Positions 45,085 through 54,392 of a DNA stretch of 64,000 bases are shown here, one piece after another; the first letter of the stretch is position 1; every line of letters starts with the position of its first letter. Where the stretch lies: the NCBI GenBank assembly GCA_028285525.1, contig JANQOZ010000090.1, positions 62,001 to 126,000 on the forward strand, read 5' to 3'. A model generated the notes under the pieces. It had not been told where the DNA came from, searched no databases, and saw nothing but the letters and a program-made list of their open reading frames with translations. This DNA is from Lysobacterales bacterium (GTDB taxonomy: Bacteria; Pseudomonadota; Gammaproteobacteria; Xanthomonadales; SZUA-38). Position numbers and translations under genes: made by a program.

Positions 45085-46461
45085 ATGCCTTCGCGATTGA
45101 TACTGCTGTTTTCTCTACTCTCTGCCATCACGGCCGCACACGGCCAGCGCTTCCTGACCGAGCCTGAGCTGGTGTCGCGGTATACGGCCGATGTACCCGG
45201 GGCGCTGGGCTCCCGGCTGATGTCGGTGTCTGGCAACAGCCGCTTTGTGGTGTTCTGGTCCCGCGACTCGCTGGTTCCCGAAGACACCACGGGTGAGCAG
45301 GTCTACGTTCGCGACCTGCGCAGCGGCGAGCTTGAGCTGATCAGCGTGACCCCGGACGGCAACGTTTCCGCGGAAACACAGCCGCAGCCGGAGCCGCGCG
45401 CCAACGGGCGCTATATCAGCGATGACGGTCGCTACGTCGCCTTTGCGTCTTCCGCCAGCGACCTTGTTCCCTCTGCCTCACCGCCGGCTGGCGTGATTCA
45501 GGTATATGTCCGCGACCGCCTGCTGGGCGAAACGGTGCTCGCAACGGTCGACGACGACGGCGTGCCGGCCAACGGCAACACGGTGGACTTTACGCTGGAC
45601 CCGAGCGGCGTGGCGGTGATGTTTCGCAGCCAGGGTGACAATCTCGACCCGATGGTGCCGGTGGGCGATCGCAACTACCTGCATCGCCTGGACGCTGTAC
45701 CGGGCTCCAGCGAGCGCACCCGAGTGGCGTGCCCCAACGCCAGCGGTGATCCCGTTTCCGGCAGCTCCTGCCGTCAGTGGTCGCTGTCATGCGGCGGCGC
45801 AATCATGGCGTTTGTCGGTACCGGCGCCAGCCAGTTCATCGCCGAAGATGGCAACGTGCTCTACAACGACGTGTTTGTCGGCAACACCATCGACGGCAAC
45901 TACGTTCGGCTGGGGGCCGAAGCCGACACGCCGATTGGTCCTGCCGGCGCCTTCGGCCACGGCGGGCCGGCGATAAACTGTGAAGGAAATCGCGTCGCGG
46001 TGCTGACCACCTATCCGCTGACAAACGGGGACGACTTCGACCCGGACCTCTACGTGTATCAGCTGATTAGCCGCCAGAATTTCCTGATCGAGCGCACGCC
46101 CGGCGAGTCGTTGGTGGACAACGTCGTGCCCGGACTGAGCCTTTCCTCCGGCGGCGGCGTGGTGACGTTTCTGACGCGACTCAGCCTGAATACCAACGAC
46201 ACCAACGCGCTGGACGACGCGTATGCGGTGTACCTCCCGATTAACCCCCAGCCGCCCTATGAAGTCGACTGGGTCAGCACGTTTAACGGCGTTGCGCCCG
46301 ACGCACCGGTGGACAACGTATCAGCCGGGTCTACCGGGGTGATCGCCTTCAGCACCGATGCCGACAACGGACCCTGGGAAGGTGCGTCGATCGACGGACA
46401 GGTCTACGTCAACTCGGTACCCAGCGAAATCATTTCGCGCCTCGGCTTCGAGTCGCCCTAG
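45085..46461 (+). CDS. Secreted PD40/WD40-like beta-propeller protein
   Basis: The 458-residue protein follows a good AAGGA ribosome site and has a signal peptide (LILLFSLLSAITAAHGQ). Repeats such as NSRFVVFWSRDSLVPEDTTG, DGRYVAFASSASDLVPSASP and IQVYVRDRLLGETVLATVDD are typical of TolB-like PD40 propellers. It ends in IISRLGFESP, similar to the tails of two other secreted proteins here. The function is unknown. Its stop overlaps the convergent histidine-kinase stop by 4 bp. Confidence 0.8.
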   Translation: MPSRLILLFSLLSAITAAHGQRFLTEPELVSRYTADVPGALGSRLMSVSGNSRFVVFWSRDSLVPEDTTGEQVYVRDLRSGELELISVTPDGNVSAETQPQPEPRANGRYISDDGRYVAFASSASDLVPSASPPAGVIQVYVRDRLLGETVLATVDDDGVPANGNTVDFTLDPSGVAVMFRSQGDNLDPMVPVGDRNYLHRLDAVPGSSERTRVACPNASGDPVSGSSCRQWSLSCGGAIMAFVGTGASQFIAEDGNVLYNDVFVGNTIDGNYVRLGAEADTPIGPAGAFGHGGPAINCEGNRVAVLTTYPLTNGDDFDPDLYVYQLISRQNFLIERTPGESLVDNVVPGLSLSSGGGVVTFLTRLSLNTNDTNALDDAYAVYLPINPQPPYEVDWVSTFNGVAPDAPVDNVSAGSTGVIAFSTDADNGPWEGASIDGQVYVNSVPSEIISRLGFESP

Positions 46462-47822
46462 TCATTTAAAGTTCGCAATTGCCCTGCCGGCAGGGCGATC
46501 GTGAACTCCAGACCCGAACCGGTGTTTCTGGCGCTGATGGTGCCGCCGTTCAGCTCGACAGCCCGTCGGGCAATCGCCAGGCCCAGTCCGGTGCCGCCGG
46601 CTGATGGCTCTGCGGCCTGCGTCGACCGAAAAAACGGTTCAAACAGATGTGAGAGGTCGTCCTCGGGGACGCCGCCACCGGCGTCTGCCACCGACACCAC
46701 TACTCCCGTCGAATCCGAGGACAGGCGGACCATAACCGGCTCGATCCCCCGGCCATGGAGCACCGCGTTTCTCAGGACGTTTTCAATGGCGCTTCGCAAC
46801 GCCCCTGAGTAGCCGCTGACGACGCATGACGCGTCGCCGGCCAGCTCGATCTGTGCGGCATCTTCCCGCCCCTGGTTCTCATACCGCACGTCCTCGACCA
46901 CGGACGCCACCAGTTCCACCAGGTCAATGTCCTCCGGGGCTTCATCCGGTCGACCGTCCAGCCGGGAAAATTCGAGGATCTGGCCGATCAAGCTGTTCAG
47001 GCGCTCGGTTTCCAGATCGATCTTGGCAAATTCCGGCTGTTCACCCACCTGGCGTCGGGCCAGCTCCAGCGCCATGCGCAGCCGTGCCAGCGGCGACCGG
47101 AGTTCGTGGGACACGTTGCGGGTGAGCTCCGTCTGCCGCTGCCAGGCTCGTTCCAGTTCACGGGCCATCCGATCAAAATCCTGCCCGAGCTGACCGATCT
47201 CGTCGTCCCGCCGGGTGACCGATTCGGGCACCCGGGTTTCCAGCTTGCCGTCAGCCAGCGACAGCGCGGCGCCCCGCAGCTCGGAAACCGGTCTGGAAAT
47301 CGCTCGCGCGAGCAGAAAGGACACCCCGGCACTGACCAGCAATGCCAGGGCGATCAGCACAACCTGCCCTCGCTCCGCCAGCCACCGCCCCGCGGCACGC
47401 TGTGTGGGCAGCACAAACAGCGTGTAGAGCTGTCCGTCGGGGCCCACCAGCTGCGAAAAGGGCCTTGCGGGACGCAGATTGCCCCGCATTGGCGGTTTGA
47501 TCATCTCCCCGCCGAACCGCCGCATGGCAAGGCCAACTGGCATCGGCAGCTGGCGCCCGAGGAGGTCCTTACCTTCACTGTCCAGCACAAAAACCGCCGC
47601 GGCGGTAACGGCCGGCAAACCTTCCAGCCACGCAACGAGTCCCTCATGCCCGGCGTCACGCAGCGCGACGCTGGCGTCCAGCATCGCGTCGCTGACCTGA
47701 AAGTTCTCCATCGCCGCACGGGCGCGCTGGGCGTAGCCGTAGCCCACCGCCGCAGCCAGCACAATCGTCAGCGTGATAATCAGCCAGAAGGACAGAAAGA
47801 TCCGCAGCAGCAGGCTTCGCAC
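46458..47822 (-). CDS. Sensor histidine kinase (CpxA-like)
   Basis: The 454-residue protein has two transmembrane helices (about 8-30 and 153-173) around a periplasmic sensor. A HAMP domain follows (ARAISRPVSELRGAALSLAD), then the phosphoacceptor His239 in NVSHELRSPLARLRM. The ATPase domain has the N-box (IENVLRNAVLHG), DAGGGVP and GGTGLGLAIARRA. The next upstream gene is an OmpR-type regulator 9 bp away. A Spy/CpxP gene lies divergent to that regulator. The module therefore looks like the envelope-stress Cpx system, with this as the sensor. The symbol is withheld because the sensor domain is not diagnostic. Confidence 0.9.
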   Translation of the reverse strand: MRSLLLRIFLSFWLIITLTIVLAAAVGYGYAQRARAAMENFQVSDAMLDASVALRDAGHEGLVAWLEGLPAVTAAAVFVLDSEGKDLLGRQLPMPVGLAMRRFGGEMIKPPMRGNLRPARPFSQLVGPDGQLYTLFVLPTQRAAGRWLAERGQVVLIALALLVSAGVSFLLARAISRPVSELRGAALSLADGKLETRVPESVTRRDDEIGQLGQDFDRMARELERAWQRQTELTRNVSHELRSPLARLRMALELARRQVGEQPEFAKIDLETERLNSLIGQILEFSRLDGRPDEAPEDIDLVELVASVVEDVRYENQGREDAAQIELAGDASCVVSGYSGALRSAIENVLRNAVLHGRGIEPVMVRLSSDSTGVVVSVADAGGGVPEDDLSHLFEPFFRSTQAAEPSAGGTGLGLAIARRAVELNGGTISARNTGSGLEFTIALPAGQLRTLND

Positions 47823-47831
47823 GAGGTTTTC

Positions 47832-48533
47832 TCAGCTCGCCACCGCGAGGTAGTAGCCCATACCTCGTCGGCTCATGATCTGCGGATTGTCGACGCCCGC
47901 GGCGCTAAGCTTTCGACGCAGGTTGCTGATGTGTGTATCAATACTGCGATCGTACGGCAGGTTCTTGCGACCCAGGGCGCGCTGCGACAGGTCATCCTTG
48001 GAAACCACCTCCGAAGGCGTCTCGAGCAGGCACTTGAGCAGCTCAAATTCAGCGCCGGTCAGCCGGATCAGCTCGCCGTTGGCGCTCACCCGACGTGTTC
48101 CCAGGTCTATCTCCAGCTCACCGACGCTGGCTGGCTCATCACGTTCAGGCGCCTGCCTGGCGCGGCGCAGGATAGCCTTGATGCGCGCCGTCAGCTCGCG
48201 GGGGTTAAAGGGTTTGGGCAAGTAATCGTCAGCGCCGAACTCGAGTCCGAGAATGCGATCCACATCGTCACCGCGAGCCGTCAGCATTACCACCGGAATG
48301 TCGCTGCCCTGGCGCAGCTGCTTCAGCACTTCGGTACCGTTGATGCCGGGCAGCATGATGTCCAGGATCACCAGATCAAAGTCAGTTTCCTTAAGTGCAT
48401 CAAGCCCGTCCTCACCGCTGTGAACGGCGCTGACTTCCAGGTTGTCAGGAGCCAGAAACTCGGTGAGCATCGCGCACAGCTCCTGGTCGTCGTCAATGAT
48501 TAAGATCTGGGGTTTAGGGTTCGGACTGTTCAT
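47832..48533 (-). CDS. OmpR/CpxR-like response regulator
   Basis: The receiver domain has the phosphoacceptor Asp58 (DFDLVILDIMLPG), acidic pair DDD at the N-terminus and Lys in ADDYLPKPFNPREL. A winged-helix DNA-binding domain follows (LGRKNLPYDRSIDTHISNLR). I chose the ATG at 48533 (MNSPNPKPQILIIDDDQ), giving 233 residues; the frame extends to 48596 without extra domain content. It is coupled to the histidine kinase and divergent from the Spy/CpxP gene, which is likely one of its targets. Confidence 0.9.
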   Translation of the reverse strand: MNSPNPKPQILIIDDDQELCAMLTEFLAPDNLEVSAVHSGEDGLDALKETDFDLVILDIMLPGINGTEVLKQLRQGSDIPVVMLTARGDDVDRILGLEFGADDYLPKPFNPRELTARIKAILRRARQAPERDEPASVGELEIDLGTRRVSANGELIRLTGAEFELLKCLLETPSEVVSKDDLSQRALGRKNLPYDRSIDTHISNLRRKLSAAGVDNPQIMSRRGMGYYLAVAS

Positions 48534-48714
48534 TGGCGTTTCTTGTTGTTTCGAGCTCATCCTGAAACAAAGCCTGACCCGCTGCAACGGCAGCACACCT
48601 CACGCTGACAGTTCTTGACACTACTTGTATCGTCCCTGACCTAACTGAATGTTCACCTGCGTAATCTGAGCATCACACCAATCGTGGTGTTTTGGATTGC
48701 ACAGGAGAACGATC

Positions 48715-49182
48715 ATGAAAACAGTCACAACAGCCCTGCTCGGCGGCATGCTGCTGGTAACCTCCGCCTCTAACGCACAGCCGGGTGGCGGTTTCGGCTT
48801 TGGTCCAGGTGTGGGCGGTGGCTTCCCCGGCGCCGAACTGGTCCTGGAGCACATGGCTGATTACCTCGATCTCACCGACGCTCAGCGCGACTCCATCGCC
48901 GCGATCGTCGAGACGGTCAAGCCGGAGGCCCAGGCTCTCAGGGAACAGGCGCGAAGTAATCGCGAAACCATGCAGACGCTTGACGCATCCAACGTTGACT
49001 ATGACGTCGTGCTGAACGAGGTCGCCATCTCCAACGGCGACCTGGCAACGCAGGCCACCCTTCTGTTTGCTGAGGTACGACGAGACATCGGTGAGGTGCT
49101 GACGGCCGAGCAGCTGGAAAAGCTGGAAAACGCCCGCGAAAGGCGGCGCGATGCCGGCAAGAGTCGGTTTCGGCGAGGCTGA
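48715..49182 (+). CDS. Spy/CpxP-family periplasmic protein
   Basis: The 155-residue product starts at the ATG at 48715 after CAGGAG. It has a signal peptide (KTVTTALLGGMLLVTSASNA) and a Gly-rich start. The helical body has both LTxxQ-type motifs (LDLTDAQRDSIAAIVE and VLTAEQLEKLENAR). Such proteins are periplasmic chaperones, and CpxP also restrains the CpxA sensor. It lies divergent to the CpxR-like gene over about 180 bp, the typical layout. No clear repeated CpxR box (GTAAA pair) could be recognised in the gap. Confidence 0.85.
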   Translation: MKTVTTALLGGMLLVTSASNAQPGGGFGFGPGVGGGFPGAELVLEHMADYLDLTDAQRDSIAAIVETVKPEAQALREQARSNRETMQTLDASNVDYDVVLNEVAISNGDLATQATLLFAEVRRDIGEVLTAEQLEKLENARERRRDAGKSRFRRG

Positions 49183-49234
49183 CCCCTGTCCCGGACGCTG
49201 AGGCAACCCACGCCTCGCAACCGGGAGTCGCCGG

Positions 49235-49265
49235 CCAGCCCCTCGAATCGAGGGGCTGGTTTTTC
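49235..49265 (+). terminator. Rho-independent terminator after Spy/CpxP gene
   Basis: A perfect stem CCAGCCCCT / AGGGGCTGG around a short CGAATCG loop runs into a TTTTT tract. It lies about 50 bp after the gene stop. Confidence 0.85.
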
Positions 49266-49299
49266 AGGTTTCAGACAGCGTGGATTTCAGGCGGTGCGG

Positions 49300-51342
49300 C
49301 TACTTGCCCCCAGCAGCCGCGATGCCTTCCAGCGCAGCCACCTCGAGATGAAAGGCTCCCGGGTTCTTGTCCCCAAGCAGAATGCCGATCTGACCAATGC
49401 GTTCAGCGACAACCGGCCCCGCCTGAGGCACGGCACGCCCTCGAAACGTCGGTCGAAAGCGAGCAAAAGGAATATCGACGGTAGTCCACTCGCTGCTGCT
49501 GGCAAATGATGTTCCCCACGACACGCCGTCGAAGCGATTTCCTTCGCGCAGCCTCAGCTGGTAGGCGCGCCCATCACCCCGCACTTTGATTCGAAGGCCG
49601 GTGTATCCCTTCAGTGACTGCGACAGCGGCAGGCGCACGGAGGAAAAGCCGCCGTTGTTTTCCAGCGACAGCGTGCCAGAGAACACCGTTAAGCCGTCGT
49701 CTTCGGACACAGCACCGGCGGAGCGACCACCCATCACGCCATCATCGACCACAACCCATGGACCGGCGGCGAGGTCCCGCAGGTCCGCCGAACCCGGCAG
49801 CGCGACCAGGCGCGCAATGATGTCCATCGGGTCCTGCGGCTGACTGCTGTCGATCGACACGCTGTGGGGGATTTCGTGGTCGTCAAGCGGCTCCCAGGAG
49901 GCGATCTGCTGATCCAGGACCGCAAGATCGGCGTCAGACGCACCCTGAGGACGGTCGGCGACGCGCTGACGCAGTACTGACTCCGGTGCGGTGTAGTCGA
50001 GGATATTTAGCGGCACGCCGAGAGACTGCGACAGCGCCCAAAAACGCCGCCGCTCCGCCGCGCTTCGAAAGGTGGCGTCGACGATGACCGTTCGGCCGGA
50101 ACGAATGCAGAGCTCCGCCAGCTCGGCCAGCCTTCCGTAAGTCTGCTTGGTCATTTCAGGGCGGTAAAGGCCCTCACCCCATTCCGCGCCGGCGCGTTGT
50201 CTGAGCGGCAGGCCGGCCAGGCGCTTGCGCTCGATATCCGATCGCACGCGTACCGCAGCCAAACCGGCCAGGAGCTGCGCGCTCCCGTAAGATTTTCCGC
50301 TGCCGGACATGCCGCGGGTCAGCACGATCCGCGGTGATCGGCTGCGCACAAACCGCTCGGCGAGCGTCAGGTGCTGCATGACGCCGCGCTGGCAGTCATC
50401 CAGCAAACCCGGTTCGCGCTCCTGGCCCGCTCTGATGGCGTCAACCTTGGCGCGGACGGTTGCCCGGTAGGCCAGATAAAAATCGAGCACGGTCAGCCCT
50501 TCGTAGTCACCGCTGCTTTCCAGATAGCGGTTCAAAAGCCGGAGCGCGAGATCGTCGCGGTTGCGGTAGGCAAGATCCATCACCGCGAACGCTACGTCGT
50601 TCATGACGTCGATCTGCCGCAGCGCCGGCGAGAACTCGATGCAGTCGAAAGCCACCGGTTCGTCATTAAGCCAGGCGAGGTTTCTTAGATGGAGGTCGCC
50701 GTGGACGTCCCTCACAAAGCCGTCAGCCGCTCGCTCGACAAGCCGCTGCTTCAGGCCGCTCACGCGTTCGTTCAGCCAGGCGTCCAGGTTGGCCAATTCC
50801 TGCCCGTTTTGCCACGGCCCGGACGTTTCCTGGAGGACCCGAAGATTGTCCAAAAAGGGCTGCAGCGCAGCGTCAGCCGGATCTGGCTGGCTGCAGCTCT
50901 CAGCGCCGGCATGAAACTCAGCGATCCAGTCGGCCACGGCGTCGACCTTGTCGGCCGACAGCGCCCCGTCGGTCAGCACGTTGTCCAGCTGCGCGGACTG
51001 GTCGAACTGCCGCATTTTGACCGCGTACTCAAAAACGCCCAGATCGCTGCCAGGCCTAGGATCGTCTTTCGTGCCGCCGATCGGAATGACATCCAGGTAG
51101 AGCTGCGGCGCCATGCGTCGGTTCAGGCGAAGCTCCTCCCGGCAGAAGTGCCGACGAGCGTCGAGCGTACTGAAGTCCAGAAAGCCCAGATTCACGGATT
51201 TTTTGAGCTTGTAGGCGAAATCACCCGTCAGGATCACAAACGAGATATGTGTCTCGATGACGTCGATCTTGCCGACCGGATGAGGCCACGCCGCAGGCCG
51301 CAAGAGACGATCGATCCAGGCGTATTCGTAAGCTCTGCTCAT
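49300..51342 (-). CDS. Phosphotransferase-like / P-loop kinase / CIA30-domain fusion protein
   Basis: The 680-residue protein joins three parts. Residues 1 to about 330 are an aminoglycoside-phosphotransferase-like fold with FVRDVHGDLHLRNLAWLNDE and VAFDCIEFSPALRQIDVMND. Residues ~335-500 are a P-loop kinase with the Walker A GMSGSGKS and a VIVDATFRSAAERRRFWAL segment, the zeta-toxin/AAA_33 style. Residues ~515-680 are a CIA30/NDUFAF1-like galactose-binding domain (WVVVDDGVMGGRSAGAV, LENNGGFSSVRLPL, YTGLRIKVRGDGRAYQLRLR). The first two halves are a known bacterial pair. The third fused CIA30 domain is unusual. The substrate is unknown. The frame is continuous and no frameshift is seen. Confidence 0.85.
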   Translation of the reverse strand: MSRAYEYAWIDRLLRPAAWPHPVGKIDVIETHISFVILTGDFAYKLKKSVNLGFLDFSTLDARRHFCREELRLNRRMAPQLYLDVIPIGGTKDDPRPGSDLGVFEYAVKMRQFDQSAQLDNVLTDGALSADKVDAVADWIAEFHAGAESCSQPDPADAALQPFLDNLRVLQETSGPWQNGQELANLDAWLNERVSGLKQRLVERAADGFVRDVHGDLHLRNLAWLNDEPVAFDCIEFSPALRQIDVMNDVAFAVMDLAYRNRDDLALRLLNRYLESSGDYEGLTVLDFYLAYRATVRAKVDAIRAGQEREPGLLDDCQRGVMQHLTLAERFVRSRSPRIVLTRGMSGSGKSYGSAQLLAGLAAVRVRSDIERKRLAGLPLRQRAGAEWGEGLYRPEMTKQTYGRLAELAELCIRSGRTVIVDATFRSAAERRRFWALSQSLGVPLNILDYTAPESVLRQRVADRPQGASDADLAVLDQQIASWEPLDDHEIPHSVSIDSSQPQDPMDIIARLVALPGSADLRDLAAGPWVVVDDGVMGGRSAGAVSEDDGLTVFSGTLSLENNGGFSSVRLPLSQSLKGYTGLRIKVRGDGRAYQLRLREGNRFDGVSWGTSFASSSEWTTVDIPFARFRPTFRGRAVPQAGPVVAERIGQIGILLGDKNPGAFHLEVAALEGIAAAGGK

Positions 51343-51506
51343 GAGACCCCCATGATCGCGTCAGGACGGGCGCTGTCAACGTTACGGGGACGCTCCAGGC
51401 GGCTCAGTGCCGCCGGGTACGACATCATCAAGGATGTAGAGACGACCGACGGCCAGATGGGTTAACCTTCGCACCGCCGGGCCGGCTGCGGAATCTGAAA
51501 CCCACC

Positions 51507-52481
51507 ATGAGCGGACTACTTGCATTACTGGACGACGTGAGCGCCATCGCCAAGGTGGCGGCTGCGTCGGTGGATGATGTGCTCGGCCAGGCGGCGAAGG
51601 CCGGTGCCAAGGCCGCGGGCGCCGTGATCGATGACGCTGCGGTCACGCCGCAGTACGTCGATGGCTTCGACGCCAGCCGCGAGCTGCCCATCGTCTGGAA
51701 GATCGCGCGGGGATCGATCCGCAACAAGCTGCTGATTCTGCTTCCTGCGGGCATGCTGCTGTCGATCTTTGCCCCCTGGGCGATCAATCCGCTGCTGATG
51801 CTCGGGGGCGCCTACCTGTGTTTCGAAGGTGCCGAAAAGGTATTCCACGCGCTGTTCCCGCACCGCGACAAGCACGTCGAACAGGATCATGCGGTCGGCA
51901 ATCCCGCACACCTCGAGGAAACCCGCGTGGCGGGCGCAATCAAGACCGACTTCATTTTGTCGGCGGAGATCATGACCATCGCTTTGGCCGCGATCCCCGG
52001 TGACAACCTCTGGCTTCAGGGGGCAACGCTGGCGGTGGTGGCGATCGGCATTACGGTCATCGTGTATGGCGGGGTTGCGGCGATCGTCAAGGCAGACGAC
52101 CTCGGGCTTTTGATGAGCCTCAAAGGCCGCTTCGCGGCTACGCGTGCTGTCGGACGGCGGATCGTCAAAGGCATGCCGGCATTTCTGGTTGTGTTATCGG
52201 GCGTGGGTACCGCGGCCATGCTCTGGGTTGGCGGCGCGATTGTCCTGCACGGCATGGAAACGCTCGGACTGTCGCTGCCGGGACACCTGATTCATGACTG
52301 GGCCGACGCGGCGGCTGCAGCAACGCCTGCGGCCAGCGGTGCGGTGGGCTGGCTGGTGACGGCCGCGTGCAGCGGCATCTTCGGACTGCTCCTCGGGCTC
52401 CTGCTGATTCCGCTGGCGACCCGCGTGCTCATTCCGGGGTACCAGCTAATCAAAAAACCGTTCACCCGCAACCCGTCCTAG
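51507..52481 (+). CDS. DUF808 family (YedI-like) membrane protein
   Basis: The 324-residue protein starts MSGLLALLDDVSAIAKVAAA, the DUF808 hallmark, followed by QAAKAGAKAAGAVIDDAAVT and YVDGFDASRELPIVWKIARG. Several hydrophobic helices follow (LLILLPAGMLLSIFAPWAIN and others). The conserved LGGAYLCFEGAEKVFHALFP and a GAIKTDFILSAEIMTIALAA segment are present. The function of the family is unknown. It is a single gene followed by the isochorismatase gene after 91 bp. Confidence 0.92.
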   Translation: MSGLLALLDDVSAIAKVAAASVDDVLGQAAKAGAKAAGAVIDDAAVTPQYVDGFDASRELPIVWKIARGSIRNKLLILLPAGMLLSIFAPWAINPLLMLGGAYLCFEGAEKVFHALFPHRDKHVEQDHAVGNPAHLEETRVAGAIKTDFILSAEIMTIALAAIPGDNLWLQGATLAVVAIGITVIVYGGVAAIVKADDLGLLMSLKGRFAATRAVGRRIVKGMPAFLVVLSGVGTAAMLWVGGAIVLHGMETLGLSLPGHLIHDWADAAAAATPAASGAVGWLVTAACSGIFGLLLGLLLIPLATRVLIPGYQLIKKPFTRNPS

Positions 52482-52572
52482 CCGGTGCCCTGTTGGGCTG
52501 ACCATCGCCGCTGGCGCGCGGGGAAAACGGCTATACTGCCTCGCCCCAGCGCCAGCACCCGGAACGAGACCC

Positions 52573-53250
52573 ATGAGCCAGCAGCATCCGACCTTTATTG
52601 ACGAATTCACGCGTCGTGTCGAGATTCGGCCAGACAACACCGCCCTGCTGGTGGTTGATATGCAGAACGCCACCGGGAACCCCGAGCTGGGCCTGGGCAG
52701 GCTGCTGGCGGAACGGGGCGCGCGGGAATCTTCAGCCTACCGCTTTGAGCGCATTGAGCACCTGCTGGTGCCCAACATTCAAAAGCTCGCTGCGGCCTGC
52801 CGTCAGGTCGGAGCCCCGGTGATCTATATCACCTACGGTTCGGAACTCGAAGACTACAGCGACATGCCGGCCCACATGGTCGGGATCGTCAGGGCAACCA
52901 ACAACCGGGCGGGCCTGCCCGAACACGAGATTGTTGACGCGCTTGCGCCTGAGCCGGGAGAGCTGGTGATCAACAAAAAGACCATGGGCGCCTTCAGCTC
53001 AACCGGCATCGACGCCAACCTGCGGGCCCTCGGCATCGAAACGGTGCTGATGGTGGGTGTTTCCACCAACAACTGCGTCGCCATGACGGCGATGGAGGCC
53101 TGTGATCACCAGTACGGCGTGGTGGTCATCAGCGACGCCACCGGCACCGACAGCGATCAGATGCAGAACGCGACGCTGACCATGCTTCGACGCCTCTGGG
53201 GCCGGGTGAACACCACCGACGAGGTCATTGCCGAGCTGACCGCAAAGTGA
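52573..53250 (+). CDS. Isochorismatase-like cysteine hydrolase
   Basis: The 225-residue protein has the family triad: Asp29 (LLVVDMQNA), Lys135 or Lys136 (ELVINKKTMGAF) and Cys168 (GVSTNNCVAMTAMEA). These enzymes hydrolyse amides or carbamoyl groups such as biuret, N-carbamoylsarcosine or nicotinamide; the substrate is not determined here. Its stop overlaps the GTG start of the CaiB-like gene (GTGA), so the two are coupled and may act in one catabolic step series. Confidence 0.9.
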   Translation: MSQQHPTFIDEFTRRVEIRPDNTALLVVDMQNATGNPELGLGRLLAERGARESSAYRFERIEHLLVPNIQKLAAACRQVGAPVIYITYGSELEDYSDMPAHMVGIVRATNNRAGLPEHEIVDALAPEPGELVINKKTMGAFSSTGIDANLRALGIETVLMVGVSTNNCVAMTAMEACDHQYGVVVISDATGTDSDQMQNATLTMLRRLWGRVNTTDEVIAELTAK

Positions 53251-54392
53251 AGCTCGAAGGTCTGCGGGTCGTTGACCTGTCGCTGTTTCTGCCCGGGCCG
53301 TTTCTCACCCTGATGCTGGCGGATCATGGCGCTGAGGTCATCAAGGTGGAGCCGCCCGGCGGCGATCCCAGCCGGCAGATCGGTCAGCAGCAGGCCGGGC
53401 AGTCCGTGTTTTACCGCAACGCCAATCGCGGCAAAAAAAGTGTGGTACTCAACCTCAAGTCGGACGCCGGCCGCCAGGCGCTGCTGGACCTCTGCGCATC
53501 AGCCGACGTGTTTGTCGAGGGCTTTCGGCCCGGCGTGGTCGAGCGCCTGGGGGCCGACTACGAAACGATTCGAGCGCGGCGCCCGGACATCGTCTACTGC
53601 TCGGTCAGCGCTTTTGGCCAGAGCGGCCCCTACCGCGATCGGCCGGCCCATGACCTGGCCAACCAGAGCCTGGCGGGCTTCGTCGCGATGAACGTCGGCA
53701 GTGACGGCCGGCCGGCGATGCCGGCGATTCCCGCCGCTGACCTGGCGGCGGCCCACATGGGGCTGGCGGCTGTGCTGATGGCCCTCTACCGGCGCACCAG
53801 CACGGGCCAAGGTGACTACGTCGACATCGCCATGCAGGATTCGCTGCTGGCCTGGGCGCCGAACGTGCTCGGGCCGGTCTTTGCTGAAAACCGCTCGCCG
53901 AGACCGGGGCTTGAACGAACGCTGGGCGGCGCCGCCTTTTATCAGGTCTACGAGACGGCTGACCGCCGCTACCTGAGCCTCGCCGGCCAGGAGCCAAAAT
54001 TTGTCCGCAATCTGTTGACCGAGCTTGGCCGCATGGACCTGTTTGAGCTGTGCGAGCAAGGACCAGGCGCTCATCAGGAGCCGGTCGTCGAATTTCTTCA
54101 GTCGGTGTTTGCCACGAAAACCCAGGACGAATGGAACCGCTGGTTTGCCGATCGGGATATCTGCTACGCCCCGGTGCTGTCACTCCGGGAGGCCCACGAA
54201 GATCCCCATGCCCAGGCCCGCGGCATGTGCCTGACCGACGACGCCGGACTGCGCCACGTGGGCAATCCGATGCACTTTCAGTATGAGCCGGCGGAGCTCG
54301 ATTTTTCCGTGGCCGACTTCGGCGAACACACTGAGGCGGTGTTCACGAAACTGGGTTACTCCGACCAGCAGCTTAAGGCTCTGCTGAACTAG
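53247..54392 (+). CDS. CaiB/BaiF family (class III) CoA-transferase
   Basis: The 381-residue protein starts with GTG overlapping the upstream stop. The family N-terminus LRVVDLSLFLPGPFLTLMLA, the ADHGAEVIKVEPPGGDPSR motif and the AFGQSGPYRDRPAHDLANQS segment are present. The latter holds the expected catalytic Asp of the formyl-CoA transferase family. It moves CoA between organic acids; the acid is unknown. Its stop overlaps the convergent cytochrome gene by 4 bp. Confidence 0.92.
   Translation: MKLEGLRVVDLSLFLPGPFLTLMLADHGAEVIKVEPPGGDPSRQIGQQQAGQSVFYRNANRGKKSVVLNLKSDAGRQALLDLCASADVFVEGFRPGVVERLGADYETIRARRPDIVYCSVSAFGQSGPYRDRPAHDLANQSLAGFVAMNVGSDGRPAMPAIPAADLAAAHMGLAAVLMALYRRTSTGQGDYVDIAMQDSLLAWAPNVLGPVFAENRSPRPGLERTLGGAAFYQVYETADRRYLSLAGQEPKFVRNLLTELGRMDLFELCEQGPGAHQEPVVEFLQSVFATKTQDEWNRWFADRDICYAPVLSLREAHEDPHAQARGMCLTDDAGLRHVGNPMHFQYEPAELDFSVADFGEHTEAVFTKLGYSDQQLKALLN

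Noticed and set aside
47106..48503. 465-residue plus-strand open frame
   Set aside because: It runs antisense through the histidine kinase and response regulator, both with full domain motifs. Composition (Gln/His/Arg-rich) is that of a shadow frame in G+C-rich DNA.
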